Shown: positions 30,005-41,235 of the stretch, one piece after another
How positions within the stretch are numbered: position 1 is the first letter of the stretch
How the letters are laid out: each line of letters begins with the position of its first letter
From: Chrysophaeum taylorii
Lineage: Eukaryota > Sar > Pelagophyceae > Pelagomonadales > Pelagomonadaceae
Assembly (NCBI GenBank): GCA_029834535.1
Contig: JAQMWT010000350.1
Location: forward strand, 124,001 to 188,000
Length of the DNA stretch: 64,000 bases
Reading direction: 5' to 3'
Notes under the pieces: model-generated
Databases searched by the model: none
What the model was told of the DNA's origin: nothing
What the model saw: the letters and a program-made list of their open reading frames with translations, nothing else
Made by a program: the position numbers and the translations under genes

Positions 30005-30555
30005 CGTGCTCTGGATGTCTATTGAACTTGCCTGACGCGCACTGACGCTGCCACACCACAGCTAACTAAATATTAAGAGGGGGGGGGGGGTGTTCATATG
30101 CTATGACACTATGTACCCCTGCTTCTCGGTATCTTGTAGCTTGTTGTAAAAGTGTGAATGAGCCAAATGAAATACAAAAAGTCAAAAGAATCGCCAAAGA
30201 CCACCACAGAAAATGCCATAGAAAGCCACCTAAGACCACAGCAAAATGCCACAAAAGCCACAGACTCAAAAGCTGTAAATGTATGTGAAAGGGCCACAAA
30301 ATCAATCGGTTGTACCACAAACTACGGCCACTGAACCGAACAAAACGGACAAAACCGCATAGCCACAGAGCACAGAGCCGCAAATTTATGCGAAAACACC
30401 AGCAAAAAAAAAAGCTTATGATGAGAAGGCTGACGAACAATGTCAAGAGTCTGTCGAACACAAAGCCAGAATGAGTCTGTGTCATCAGGTCATCATTCCC
30501 TGTATAACAACTTATGCTAGCTATTCGTTTGTTAGTTCATCATGTATTCCTTCCC
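30005..30555. other. A+T-rich intergenic stretch of unknown origin
   Basis: Composition drops to about half G+C and is rich in CCACAAAAGCC/AAAATGCC-type repeats. It may be the beginning of the Copia fossil that follows, but no recognisable part was seen. Confidence 0.4.
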
Positions 30556-32065
30556 CTTTGTGTAGCTCACTCCTTTGTTTAGCTCACCCCTTTGTTGATC
30601 CCTAACATATCGAGGCACGTCGCCTCGTATGTGCTGCAAGCGACGAAACCTCGCAGTGTTTTTTAATGGATGACAGCAGCGTTCTTTGTACACATTACGC
30701 GAAGCTTTAGCTCTCACAAATCCCGAGCGACCTGAATGGCTGTAGACCATTGCCAAAGAATGTTACAACTTGGGTCGTCTTGGCTGCTGGAATGTTGTTC
30801 GTGTTGGACCAAATTTTACCGGCAATATCTCCACCTTACAGTGGACCTTACGCTAAAAGGGCCATACGCAGCAGATTCACGGTGTTGATTTTCATGATGC
30901 TTAACAGCGCCGCTGTCAACATTATCACTATCACTATACGCTTTTTCTTGACTTACGTTACTATTCACGATTGGGATCTGCATTAATAGGATGAAGCTCT
31001 GTGATGTAAGTTCCGCCTCATCATCCAAGCACCAATTGCAGAGGATATTTATGTATGGCCACCAGAAGAATATTCGCCTTCACAACCAAAACACGGCTCA
31101 AAAATCCTCTACGAAAGGTAATGTTCCTCGTATGGTTGCAAGCAAGCTTGTCGCGACTGGTGGATCTAACTTGAACGATTCCTTGCTAACGATTCTGGAT
31201 TTACTCGAAGATCTGTCGACGTGTACAGCTACAAGCTTACTATCAACTGCCCAGTTGTTTAACGCTTTGTTTTAGTTGGTGATGACCTGCTTCTGGCTCA
31301 TCCTCGCTATTGTCTTGGCCAGTTTATGACACGCTTCACTATCATGCCTTTATGACACGGTTCATGTCTTTTATCGACGTAAACGAAATTGACCTGCGCA
31401 CTTATGTTGGCAAACGCATTACCCGTGATCGTTCACGTCGCACTCTTGCTATTGATCAGTCCCACGCGCTTCGGGAAATTCTAACTGAACACCGATTCAT
31501 CCAATCCGAAGCAATAATTCACGCCTGCTCAGAAAGGTCTTCAACAGACTGTCCCCAAGATGCCCCCCCAGATCAATCCTACGCGCCTCGTATTCCCTAT
31601 CGTCGTATTGTTGGTAGCTTGCTGCTTATTTCTGTTATGACACGCCCAGACATTACCTGGATTGTAAATGAGATAGCGCGTTTTGCTGCTGACAACCCTG
31701 TAAAGCCTTATTGGCGCGCTATGCGACATTGTCTCCGATACCCTAACGGCACACAAGATCTCGCCCTCGTTCTTGACCAAAGCTCTGAACTTCTTCTCCG
31801 TGGATACTCAGACTCAAGCTGGGATGACAATCCTGATGACCGCCATTCTACGTCTGGATACTTTTTCATACTTGGCGGCTCCCTCATTTCTTACTGTTCC
31901 TGAAACAAATGTATTCTCGCACGATCTTCTTTCGAAGCTGAACTTCTTGCATTTCATGCTGCCACTGCAGAACTTTCATGGATTCTAATTGAGTCTAAAG
32001 CTCTGTGACGATTTTGACCTTCGTATCTCTAGTATCCTTATGATACGTAACTCCCTTATATCGCT
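30556..32065 (+). mobile_element. Ty1/Copia LTR-retrotransposon fossil
   Basis: The clearest part is the end of the reverse transcriptase and start of RNase H at about 31540-31905 (RRIVGSLLLISVMTRPDI; GYSDSSWDDNP), with older reverse-transcriptase sequence upstream. No gag, protease, complete integrase or long terminal repeats could be identified, so the limits are approximate. It is clearly broken in several places and looks old. Its low G+C contrasts with the neighbouring genes. Confidence 0.65.
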
Positions 32066-32094
32066 TGTACTATAAAGCACAGTTTTGGTGCGTT

Positions 32095-33310
32095 GTGTTG
32101 GGGCATGAAGGATGTGCCTGAAGGGGGGGCGTAACTGCGTACGCGGGACCTAGTCGGGGTTTCCGAAACTCGACTGCTAAGAGGGTTGTAGACGTGAGGG
32201 GTGAGGCCGGTAAAAAGGCGGAGGTATCCCGTTCAGGGGTTTTTGGGTGAAGACGTGAGGGATACCCGTGGGGGTCTGCAGAAGCCGACTGGTACGATGG
32301 GGGTTGCGAGCGGCTTTGGTGGGCTTTAATCTCACGGGTAGGTCCGGCCTGGCTCCCATGCTCGGGTGAGGTCTGAAGTTAGTTCGTTAGTTAGTTATCC
32401 CACGGGTATGTTTACGGGGCGGTGTCAAGCTGCGAAGGGTGTTGTGAGGTCATCACAGCCTCCTCGTCGAATGCAAGGCGAAATTAATTAAATCGGGGGC
32501 GTCACCGAGGACGCCAAAGATGAGGCGGCCACGACGGTGCCGGAGCTGCGTAGGCGCCGATCGACGGGGGATCACGGGGGATAGCGCCGCGCCAGGCTGG
32601 CGTCGATGGTGCGACCTCGTCGAATGTAGGCGTTGTAGACTTGCGCTGCGCGCCGATCGGCAGGGGTAGATTGACAGGGGTGTTCGTTCAAAGGCGCGTC
32701 CCGGGAACATTTTAGCGTACTCCAATCGAAACGACGAACGTCTCGAAGTCGACGAATTTCTCACCGCCGAACTCGACGATGCCCAGAATGCCGGTACGCG
32801 CGAGAGATGCATGCCGGAGAAGGATAGCCAAAGAAAGATTCATCTCGACCCAGCAGCAGTTGGGTATCGGAGCGAACCGGGCAACGAGCTGAGGTGTTGG
32901 AGAAGCGACCCCTCGAGGACGCGGCGACGAGCATCATTGATCGGGAGGGTGGTCACGGAATGACCCGCGCTGATTCGCGCCGAGAAAGTAAGAGCACATT
33001 GAAGCTTAGGCATGTGTCGGAACTCGGTTGGCCTGCGAGGACGCCCGCGGAGGCAAACTCGAGGACCGTTGAAAAGTTGGCGGGTTCGCCGGAACCAGCG
33101 CCGCCGCGAGAAGCCCGCGTCAGTCGTGCGGATATCGATCGCGAGGCTGCAACCGGGTGGTGAACAACTGCGCAACTCCTTTCCTGAAAGGAGTCGTCGG
33201 CACCCAGGGGTAGGTATCCAGAGACCTAGACGGTACCCGCCGGGTTGCAGAGGTCGGGACCGCCGAGGTCGGCTCGGGAGCGAATGCCGCCACGCTAACC
33301 CCGTGGCGAA
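32095..33310 (-). mobile_element. Decayed nuclease-type LINE copy, interrupted
   Basis: Minus-strand relative of the LINE at 23815. Matching blocks in order include the tail (ACTCGACTGCTAAGAGG, 32167), GACTTGCGCTGCGCGCCGATC (32640), GAGAAGCGACCCC (32900), GGCGGGTTCGCCGGAACCAGCGCCGCC (33080) and GGTCGGCTCGGGAGCGAATGCCGCC (33265). Many losses and frameshifts; no usable frame. A foreign 3' end with a GTTA tail lies inside at about 32325-32398. Confidence 0.65.
32325..32398 (+). mobile_element. 3' end of a second retroposon family with GTTA tail
   Basis: Contains GGTCCGGCCTGGCTCCCATG, CTCGGGTGAGGTCTGAAG and a GTTAGTTcGTTAGTTAGTTA tail. The reverse complement of the same block, with a TAAC run, lies at 42978-43040, so this is a dispersed 3' end. 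Confidence 0.6.
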
Positions 33311-33896
33311 CGTCGGGCGCGCGGCTGGCGTCAGCAGCAGGGAGATTGACTAGCGGAATGAGGGGTTACCGTCGTGGCGACGACGCGACGCCAGTCGGGC
33401 AACGCACCGCGAACGAACGAGGTGGTCTCACGGCTGTCGATTTTGTCCATCGCGTGCCTTGACGTTGCTTTGGAAGGGCTAGGAGAGGAGAAGTTCATTG
33501 CAGCACTGTTCGGGGTCTGCACCCGCCTTCGAACGTGGAGCGCGCGTAGACCTCGCTCGCGGCAACCGAGAGCCTCGTATCGAGCCTCTACGGATGGTTG
33601 GGAAAAACGTGTCAATTTTTCTCCGCTATGCAGGCGGGGTGCATGGAAACGAGCTGGCGCATGATGTCTAGGTGGCACGGTCGGCGATGCGCCGAGGCTC
33701 GCGAGAATAAGGCATACTAGAGAGAGGTTACCAGATTTTGCGAGCCGTAGTGCGCGGAGTACCTCTGCGTCGTCGTCGGGGACGGCCCGTGAGCGTACAC
33801 GCACGCGAGCCACGTCGTGGGGGAAACCATCAATGAGGATGGTCGTCGCGCCCAGCGGCGAAGGCCACACACGCACGACGGCTCGAGGGTTTGAGG
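33311..33896. other. Intergenic, nothing firmly recognised
   Basis: May contain further LINE debris (a minus-strand frame at 33331-33876), but I could not match it to the LINE at 23815. No gene supported. Confidence 0.4.
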
Positions 33897-34553
33897 ATGA
33901 AGCGCGACGCGGACGGCATTGTAATCATCAAGGGCGGGACAGGGCCTCCGGGGGAGGACGCGGTTACCGCCGCCGCCAACAACCCCGCGTCGTACCTGGC
34001 TATTCACAACATCAAGTCCCAGGACAACTTGGGGTCACTCCTCCGGACGGCCGGCGCCTTCGGATGCCGCGAGGTCCTGGTCGTCAATGCCGAAAAAACT
34101 GCCAAACGCCTCCGCAAGTCGATGCCGACCTTCGGAGCCCACGGCGCCGAGCGCCGCGTCCCGATACGCGCCTTCGAGTCCTTGGACCTTCTCGTCGATT
34201 TCGCAAAGCGCCAAGATTGCGACGTCGTCGGCATCGAGATACACCCCGACGCCGTACCCTCCTCGGCCGCTTTTTCCGAGGCCCGACCCTCCTGCTTCAT
34301 GCCGGGCAACGAGGGCGACGGCTTGTCTGCCAAGCAACTCGCCCTCTGTGACCGCCTTGTCTACGTCCCCCACTACGGGACCGCCACGGCCAGCTTGAAC
34401 GTCAACGCTGCTGTCGCCGTTGTCCTCTCGGCCTTCGCCACGGCTGCGGGCTACGCCGAGACCGACCGCACCGGGGCCAAGTTCGAGGTCAAAAACCCTC
34501 TTCGATTTCTGACGGACGACACCCCCCCACCCCAGGAAGCAGCCACTAGTTAG
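33897..34553 (+). CDS. SpoU/TrmH-family RNA 2'-O-methyltransferase
   Basis: 218 residues from ATG 33897 (the frame opens at TTG 33891). All three SpoU motifs are visible: IKSQDNLGSLLRTAGAFG (motif 1, about residues 40-57), FMPGNEGDGLS (motif 2) and VPHYGTATASLNVNAAVAV (motif 3, the knotted cofactor site). These enzymes use SAM to methylate ribose 2'-OH in tRNA or rRNA. The protein has only the catalytic knot with no added RNA-binding domain, close to bacterial TrmH-like length. A bacterial or organellar origin is possible but not shown. Target RNA unknown. Confidence 0.85.
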   Translation: MKRDADGIVIIKGGTGPPGEDAVTAAANNPASYLAIHNIKSQDNLGSLLRTAGAFGCREVLVVNAEKTAKRLRKSMPTFGAHGAERRVPIRAFESLDLLVDFAKRQDCDVVGIEIHPDAVPSSAAFSEARPSCFMPGNEGDGLSAKQLALCDRLVYVPHYGTATASLNVNAAVAVVLSAFATAAGYAETDRTGAKFEVKNPLRFLTDDTPPPQEAATS

Positions 34554-34602
34554 TTAAGTTGTTGTACAGCTGTGAAGGGCGTTGATTGTTTCAGCCGAAC
34601 TG

Positions 34603-35619
34603 ATGGTAGTGCGCAAGGAGCGCGACTCACAGACGGCGGCGAGCAAGCACGAGGACTGGCCGGCAAAAAGATACCGGAAAAAAAAGAAGGCCGACGACAA
34701 ACCCCAGCGCATCGCGGCGGCCCCCTGGCCGGTCTTCATCGAGAGCGCGCACACATCGACGACGACAGTCGGCGACGTCTCTTCCACTAAACCCCCAAAA
34801 GCCAAGAACGTGCGGTTCAGCGACAGCGTCGCGGTCCGCGAGCTCAGTCCAGTCACCCCGCGTACCCAATCGGACAGGCGCGTGCGGCTGGCCGTGCGCC
34901 GAGCCGTCGACGTCGCGGCCGATGCCTCCAATACTGCGAAAAATGCGGCGGCGGGCGCTCTCCAGGCAGCGACCTCGGCGATCGACGGGGCTGCCAAGTA
35001 CGACGCCTCCCGAACGGCGGCCGAGGAGGCGCGCGAAAGAGCGCTCCGCGTTGTGGTCGAGCTCGAGGAGGCGATCGTCGCCGTCGCCACCAACAAAAAC
35101 GAGTGCCAGTCGTGCCTGAGGCCTCGGAGCGACACCTCCGGTGACGTGCTTCTCGATTGTGGTCACGCGGCTTCGGAGTGTGCCGACTGCGCGGGCGTCG
35201 ACGTCGCCGACGACTTGTATTGCTTCGCCTGCGCCGCCGTGCGTCGCGTCGTCGCCATCAAACACCACGCCCACACGGTCGCGGCGGGACCACCCGAGAC
35301 CCCGCCCACCGCCAAGAAGTGCAAAGTCCTCCGATCCTCCAACTCGCAGCCTACGCCGACTTCAAGCGTCGTCCTCAAGAAGCACCCCAAGAAGAGGACG
35401 AGCCGCGATACGACGACGCCACCGCCGCCAATGTGCATCGAGCGCACGCCGGACGATAATAGTACGTCCCTCGAACTCATCAAGTCTGCGAAATCGTCTC
35501 GCTACGCGCCGCCATTTTTCGACGATTGCCTCGAAAATTTACGCCCACGTCGGCTCGTTGCCGACGACGATAAACCGCCGCCGTACTGGCTGGCCTGCGG
35601 CCTTTTTGGCACCTCCTGA
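34603..35619 (+). CDS. Zinc-binding (RING-like) protein, unknown
   Basis: 338 residues from ATG 34603. Residues about 170-215 carry cysteines spaced CQSCLRP, then LLDCGHAASECADCAG, then LYCFACA, a RING- or zinc-ribbon-like cluster with the CGH centre seen in C3HC4 RINGs. A helical Ala/Arg/Glu segment precedes it. KNVRFSDSV near residue 68 fits the RVxF docking motif for protein phosphatase 1 (inference). The N-terminus is lysine-rich (RYRKKKKADDK), as in nuclear proteins. Could be an E3 ubiquitin ligase or adaptor; no family recognised. Starts 49 bp after the SpoU stop. Confidence 0.6.
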   Translation: MVVRKERDSQTAASKHEDWPAKRYRKKKKADDKPQRIAAAPWPVFIESAHTSTTTVGDVSSTKPPKAKNVRFSDSVAVRELSPVTPRTQSDRRVRLAVRRAVDVAADASNTAKNAAAGALQAATSAIDGAAKYDASRTAAEEARERALRVVVELEEAIVAVATNKNECQSCLRPRSDTSGDVLLDCGHAASECADCAGVDVADDLYCFACAAVRRVVAIKHHAHTVAAGPPETPPTAKKCKVLRSSNSQPTPTSSVVLKKHPKKRTSRDTTTPPPPMCIERTPDDNSTSLELIKSAKSSRYAPPFFDDCLENLRPRRLVADDDKPPPYWLACGLFGTS

Positions 35620-36042
35620 ATAAATAAATCAATCCCCCATGCTTTTTTCTAGCTGCGTTAGCCGACGTCACTCTCCCTCTCGCTTCAGTTTGGCACCCAG
35701 GCAACACGCCAATTTAACGTCCCCTTTATCGAGCATTTTTGATGGATGAACGAAGCTCCCTTTTCGATTTATGTAATGTGCGCCGCCGCCTTTACGGAAG
35801 ACTGTCGTGGGTTTCGCCCCTTGTGTGGTGAACTACACCCCACTGCCTCTGCAGAGTTATTCTATATATCACCCGCCACCACCACCACCACCTGCCTGGT
35901 CCACGAACGCGACGCCGGCCCCGTAGTCGCGATTGACGTTGGGCTCGAAGAAAAATGCCGGACCTTGTTGTTTGGAGACACGCGTCGGGGAGGGGCGCGC
36001 AGTTGCATGGAGCAAGGTACCGTGGCGGGATCGGAATTCCGC

Positions 36043-36081
<39 letters not shown>

Positions 36082-36112
36082 AATCATCATCATCATCGCG
36101 CGTCGTGGATCT
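35620..36112. repeat. Intergenic with CAT trinucleotide run
   Basis: About 36042-36098 is (CAT)n, which makes long apparent poly-His or poly-Met frames. No gene otherwise seen between the zinc-binding gene and the convergent SAP gene. Confidence 0.75.
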
Positions 36113-37403
36113 TCACGCATTGGTGATCTTGAATCGCTCAGCAAAACCCTGCGCGAAAGAGTCAACTCGCTCCCATTGAAGAAAGGCACCGCGACCATGT
36201 CCTTGTAGCACTCGGCCGCTCGCTCTCGCGTGGCGTTGTTGGACTTGATATTCTCCGTCAGCACGCGTGCAATTTGACGGCGGTTTTCGTTGTCGGCGCT
36301 CGCACCACCGAGCGTACTGATGATCTCGGTGTAGATCTTGGCCTGTAAAAGACACGTCTCAAGCCTCGCATCAAGCACGCGCGGCTCCGCACCATCAACT
36401 TGGTTAGCTCGAGGTTCTCTTTCATGACGTCCTCGACTTGCTCCTTGAGGTCCGGCATATCGGTCGTGACGATGGCCCGAAGCTTGACGAGCTCCTTGTA
36501 GCGGGCGTTTGCCTCGCTACACTTTTGCCGAAGCTCTTCGAACCGCTCGTCGATGCCGTGATGGTCTTGAGTCGCGTGCCGCGCGGCCGACGCGAGCAGC
36601 GCCGACGTGAGCGTCGAAACTTGCGCGCGGAGTCGCATGACCTCGTCGCTCACAACACCTGTCGACAGTTGCGTAGACTGAGACCCTTGTAAAGCACGTT
36701 CCTTGACATCTTCCACGTGTTTCTTTGGGGCCCCTTCCCCGTCCTTGTTGTCAACATTATCCTCGCACGGCGGCGGCGGCGACGACAGCTTTTCGTTGCT
36801 ACCGCCACCGTCGTAGAGCTCTTTGACGACGATTTCCTCGAGGCGTTGACGCAGCTCGTACATTTTACCATGGGCTTTCGTTCCGCGCGTCTTGAGCTCC
36901 CGCTGCAGCTCCCTGAAGGACATCTGAGCAATTGCAGAGTGAGCTTCCGACGATTCGCTCGAGGGCGTCATTTTGTACTCGCGCACCCATTTGAAGAGGT
37001 CGCGCTGGCCCATCGCGTGCTTGTCGGCGTGGTGCTCGAGAAAATGCTCCACATACCGTGGCTCGCACGCGTCGCTGCTCTTGTTGAAGTCGGTTCGGGG
37101 TGTTTCGAAGTCGGTTCGGAGCGTCGAGAACAACGCGCCACGATTCTGTAAGGTCTTGGCCGACAGAGGGCGGTCGAGATGCTTGTTGATCTCCGCGATC
37201 GACTCGGCGAAGTTCTGGGACGATCTCAAATCGACGTCATCGTCGTCGGATCCTGCGCGCAGTTTCTGCCGCAGCATCTTGTTTTGCTTAATTGCGTGCA
37301 TTAAGAGACCGGAATGCGTCACGAGAGTAAGGTAAGATGTCGAGGCGTCGCGTTCTATCTGCACGAGCAGCCGCGCTCGCGCTAGTATCGAGGCGCCGTC
37401 CAT
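36113..37403 (-). CDS. SAP-domain coiled-coil protein, three exons
   Basis: Exons 36393-37403, 36190-36342 and 36113-36148 give 399 residues. The introns are 50 nt (donor GTGCGG, acceptor TTACAG) and 41 nt (donor GTGCCT, acceptor CGCAG). All joins are in phase 0 and end in FAERFKITNA before a stop. If the second intron is not used, the frame runs into the CAT repeat, which is unlikely. About residues 160-195 resemble a SAP DNA-binding motif (MSFRELQRELKTRGTKAHGK). Coiled coil follows (about 250-337), then a helical C-terminus (AKIYTEIISTLGG). Possible chromatin or scaffold role, not shown. Confidence 0.55.
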
Positions 37404-37742
37404 CGGATCCAAACTGCCACGTCTGCTGCTGCGCGTGAACCTCCACTTTTGTGCTTATTTAGAAGATAGTCGTCGACGTAGACATCTAGGGAATTCCTAT
37501 ACGAGGACAGGATTCGGGGGTCCCTGTGATCGACCCTGTGCACGACACTAATTCGAACAACCGGTCCAACTGCCGGTCCAACCGCCGATAGGGTCGTCAT
37601 TCAGTAAGTTTCTATGTATCCTGGCACCCAACGGCGCAGGAGTTTTACAGCCTTGAAGATTCGAATCGGTGAGGTGGCAGTGAATGTTTCTAGGCCGGTA
37701 CCTAAGGTACTGATGACGGTGGCTCGTGGCCAGTGATTTTGA
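37404..37742. other. Intergenic between divergent genes
   Basis: 340 bp between the SAP gene start and the coiled-coil gene start; no motif recognised. Confidence 0.5.
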
Positions 37743-39171
37743 ATGTCTCAACCCGGAGACGTCGTCGTTGGAAAATCAGAGGACGGCGTTATGGGGTCGG
37801 AGTCCTCCATAGTGAGCGCGGTCGTGGGACCGAACACGCCCGCGGCGAAAAAGTTCGGGACGCGGCAGATGATGCGCGCCGTTCGGCGCATGAAGGACCT
37901 CCTCGAGCAGACAGAGTCCAATCTCTCGATGACGTCCGAGGAGAAGCGGGCGTTGGAAATTGAGCTCGAAGAGGCGCGGGAGGAGGTCCTCAAACTAAAG
38001 GATGAATATGACGCCGCGCGCGCCGCCGGGAAGGCGGTCTTCCAGGCGGCGCTGGCGACTGAGATCGACGCGGCGCAAAAAGCGTGCGACGATCTCCGGG
38101 CAGTCGCGCATAAGGCAGAGGCCGACAAGCAGGCCGTCGAGCAGGAGCTCAACGCGAGGAACGACGAGCTCGCCGAGGCAAACGACATCCTCTACACCAT
38201 TCAACAGGAGCTCAACAATCTCAAGGTTGTTGTTGTTGTTGTTGTTGTAAGTATGATTTTTTTGTTGAGGCCGTCGTCCGTCGCAGGACCAGACCGAGAA
38301 ATTGAGCGAGGAACAGCGGCGCACGTCGCAAGCAAAGGAGATGATGAAAGACGCTCTGGAGCACAAGATAGAGACGCTCAAGGATGAGTGCGCCGGAAAG
38401 GAGGCGACGATTGCCGGGCTGCTCCGGTACAAGGTCGAGGCGGAGAGTCGGTCGACGGCGGCGAGCGAGGAACTGCGCGCGCTCGAAAAGGAGAATATCG
38501 CCATATCAGCGGTCAACGAGGAGATGAAGAGGGAACGCAACGAATTGACGCTGGCCCTCGACAAACTCCAGCATAAGCTCGATGCTGCGACGGCCGAGCA
38601 GTGCGAGCGACACGCGCGCGCGCTCGCCGACCTCGAAGCTAGCCACGATCGCAAGGAAAAGGATCTCCTCGAGAAGCAGGCGACCTTCGAGAAGCGCGTC
38701 GAGGAAAAGTACAAGGCTCTCTACGACGAGAAGTGCCACCAGCTTGAGGAGATGGAGAAGGACCACGCCGCGAGGGTCGAGAAGCTCCGGGCCGAGGCCG
38801 ACGCTGCCAAAATGGAGGCCGAGCAGGCCACCGTCGCGGCCAAGAAGGAGGTCAAGGCGGCCAAGGAGGAGGTCGCCAAGCACCAACAGAAAAGGGCGAC
38901 GGCTCCGCCGCCGTTCGAGCAGCGTTACGTGCGGGACTTTACGGCCCAGCTAATGGACGCGTACGCGCAATCGATGGACTCGCGCAACCGCGATGCCGAG
39001 TGCATGCAGGGACTCGCTGCGGCGCAAAAAGCATCGCAGAGCGCCTTTGACAAGTTTGCGGATGCTTATGGTACGCTCGCCAGCATCGGCAAGATGCACG
39101 CCGAAGCCACGGCGAACTGGAACGCCCGCCTCCAAAACATCACGCCCAAGAAGAAGTCCTCAGCCCAGTAG
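37743..39171 (+). CDS. Long coiled-coil protein with GTT run at a splice donor
   Basis: Exon 1 starts at ATG 37743; exon 2 is 38287-39171. The donor is either the GTAAGT at 38247 (462 residues, with seven valines inserted) or the first GTT at 38226 (455 residues, no valines). Both keep the frame because seven GTT units precede GTAAGT. Nearly the whole protein, from about residue 40 to 390, is coiled coil (EELRALEKENIAISAVNEEM and similar). The C-terminus ends in basic KKKSSAQ. Possibly cytoskeletal or flagellar; no family recognised. Confidence 0.65.
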
Positions 39172-39818
39172 GTTCGTCGAGTATCCCCCCGTTTCCTTTC
39201 CACGTGCCCGCGCATCATTCGGCTCCTGTTGCGGGCTGCCCCCCTCAAGTCGACGTCCCGATTTTACACTTTTCTCGCCCACCACCACTGTCGTCACTCT
39301 TCTTCTTCGTGAGACCGGAGGAGGAGGTCGACGCGCTCACACCACCATCTCGCGGCTGTGACTCCGAATCCTACAACGTCAACACCTCGATGATGATTGT
39401 GATGATGATGATATGCCGAGGTGCTGCGCGCTGGTGACCTCGTGCGCAGTTCATCTTGTTGGACGGGCGGACGGCTTCGGGGACACGATGTTCCACGCCC
39501 CGCCACACTCTTGAGGGAATGACGAACTCCCGGCTCGCGCGCGTTCGCACCCCCTCTCAACACCTTCCCATCGAACGGGGCAGCGAGGTGAAGTGGGATA
39601 TCAAGCAATGACGCGCCGACCATCCCGCAACAAAGTCTCGCGCGCGAGCCTCGCCTCGCATAGCGACAAACCTGGCTAGATAAACTTTACGACGATGATT
39701 GCAAGCATGGCTGGTTTTAGGGATTAATAGTAAACGCGCTAGCCCGAATCGCGCTGGCGTGAACGGAGAGCATTTTGATTCTTTCTCCGCGCACAAAGCA
39801 GGAGTGGTGTGGATATTC
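39172..39818. other. Intergenic, nothing recognised
   Basis: About 650 bp between convergent genes. No gene, repeat family or RNA seen. Confidence 0.5.
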
Positions 39819-40130
39819 TTAAGCGGTCGCTTGCGTTAGGTAAGCGATGAGGTCCTTGCGTTCTGCGGGCTTCTTGAGTCCCGCAAAGACCATCTTTGTC
39901 CCCTTGATGTACTTCTTGGGGGCCTCGAGGTAATCGAAGAGCGTATTCTCGTTCCACATGATACCGGACTCCTTGTTGGCGGTCGAGTAGGCATACCCCG
40001 CTGCTTGGCCAGACTGACGGCCCATCAAGCCGTGGAGGTTGGGGCCCTGCTTGTGAGGCCCGCCAGCTTCGACCGTGTGGCACTGCGAGCACTTGGTCTT
40101 AAACACTTTGGCGCCTTTTTCAGCAGACAT
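39819..40130 (-). CDS. Cytochrome c
   Basis: 103 residues from ATG 40130. The haem-binding CSQCH (Cys14, Cys17, His18) and Met80 in GTKMVFAG are at the standard positions. The core reads [20 protein letters not shown]. It carries electrons from complex III to complex IV in the mitochondrial intermembrane space. Length is normal and no presequence is expected. Single exon. It is divergent from the GGCT-like gene with 109 bp between start codons, implying a shared promoter. Confidence 0.97.
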   Translation of the reverse strand: MSAEKGAKVFKTKCSQCHTVEAGGPHKQGPNLHGLMGRQSGQAAGYAYSTANKESGIMWNENTLFDYLEAPKKYIKGTKMVFAGLKKPAERKDLIAYLTQATA

Positions 40131-40239
40131 CGTCGCTCGACAAAAAGAAGGTGACGTCAAAAGTCCACCACGTAAGCGTTGTCTCATCAACGGCCCAAGA
40201 ATGTTCCTGAGGTAGTATCTTTTTTTTTTTCTCAACGGA
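40131..40239. promoter_or_regulatory. Bidirectional promoter between cytochrome c and GGCT-like gene
   Basis: Only 109 bp separate the two start codons. A T run (about 40221-40230) lies near the plus-strand start. No TATA element seen. Confidence 0.5.
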
Positions 40240-41235
40240 ATGCTGCGTGCCGTCGTAGTGTGCGAGGCCGCGCGCACGGCGATCTGGCGCGAGGCGTTGC
40301 AAGGGAGCTTCGACGAGGTGGCCGTGGGCCTCGAAGCTGCCATGGTCGAGCCCCACCGGACGGTCGTGATTGGCGAAAGCGACTTGAGCTCGCTGCCGCG
40401 AGGGCTCTTTGGCTGGGCCGCGGTCGCGCCGGCGTCGTGGCCCGTCACACCGGCCACAAACTTCATGCTAGCCTTCTGCGAGTCTTTGGAGGAGGCAGTG
40501 GGATGCCCCCCGGGCACCGAAGTCGTCGTTTCCCCATATGACGTCATCAACACGCTCGAGCGAGCGTGCGCCGCGCCGCGCGCAAACCCTCGCGGCCCGT
40601 CCACTGTCTTGGGCTTTGGCAGCCTGCTCTCCGAGGCCTCGGCACGCACGACCTTTCCCAAACTCTCGAACTTTCGTCTCGTCCGATTGAGGGGCTGGCG
40701 TCGTGTTTTCGCGCACTCGCCCTCCGTCTTCTTCGAGCGCGGAATCGCCGACGCCGCGACTGGCGAGGTTGCCTCGCTCTCGGTCGAGGTCCAACCCGAC
40801 GCCTCCATTATTGTTGCTGCCTTTGACGTCGACATCGACCAAGACGCCTGGGACAAATTTTGCGAACGCGAAGAGGAGTTCGACATCCTCGAAGTGCCTT
40901 ACGACGACGCCCGCAATTCCGGCATCCTCTGCACGCGTTCTTCAGACGCCGCCTACGTCGCAAAATGGGGACGAGACCGCTACGACGCCAAGTACAAACA
41001 CCTTGGCAGCAACATCTGGGATCATCCCCGCGATTCGAACCTGCGACCCTGCGCCGTCTATCTCCGCCATTGCGTTCTCGCGGTCACCAAGGCCGGCCCC
41101 CTCGCCCTCGATTCCTTTCTGGACGACACCTTCCTCGTCGACCGCACCACCCCTCTGCGCGCCTACCTCGCCGCCAATCCCCACGTCATGGACGCCCGGC
41201 CGCCTCCGGACTTGGCCTCCCGCTACTCGGGCTAG
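40240..41235 (+). CDS. Gamma-glutamylcyclotransferase-like protein
   Basis: 331 residues from ATG 40240. Residues about 122-250 look like the GGCT fold: [18 protein letters not shown] corresponds to the family's YGSL substrate loop, followed by [13 protein letters not shown] and an acidic helix ([12 protein letters not shown]) where the catalytic Glu usually lies. The N-terminal 110 residues are not recognised and are unusual for the family. The C-terminal part ([13 protein letters not shown] onward) may be a separate helical segment. Related enzymes cut gamma-glutamyl amides, for example in glutathione turnover; the substrate here is unknown. Confidence 0.6.
   Translation: MLRAVVVCEAARTAIWREALQGSFDEVAVGLEAAMVEPHRTVVIGESDLSSLPRGLFGWAAVAPASWPVTPATNFMLAFCESLEEAVGCPPGTEVVVSPYDVINTLERACAAPRANPRGPSTVLGFGSLLSEASARTTFPKLSNFRLVRLRGWRRVFAHSPSVFFERGIADAATGEVASLSVEVQPDASIIVAAFDVDIDQDAWDKFCEREEEFDILEVPYDDARNSGILCTRSSDAAYVAKWGRDRYDAKYKHLGSNIWDHPRDSNLRPCAVYLRHCVLAVTKAGPLALDSFLDDTFLVDRTTPLRAYLAANPHVMDARPPPDLASRYSG

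Noticed and set aside
28571-30025. Plus-strand 484-residue open frame
   Set aside because: Exact antisense shadow of the LRR gene, with Glu/Arg/Gly low complexity.
36042-36100. Poly-His/poly-Met frames
   Set aside because: Products of a CAT microsatellite downstream of the SAP gene's stop, not coding.
40131-40886. Upstream extension of the cytochrome c frame
   Set aside because: The longer frame is antisense to the GGCT-like gene; cytochrome c begins at the MSAEKGAK methionine with normal length.
41025-41050. tRNA T-arm-like GATTCGAACCTGCGACC
   Set aside because: Lies inside the GGCT-like coding region (DSNLRPC) with no acceptor or anticodon stem around it.
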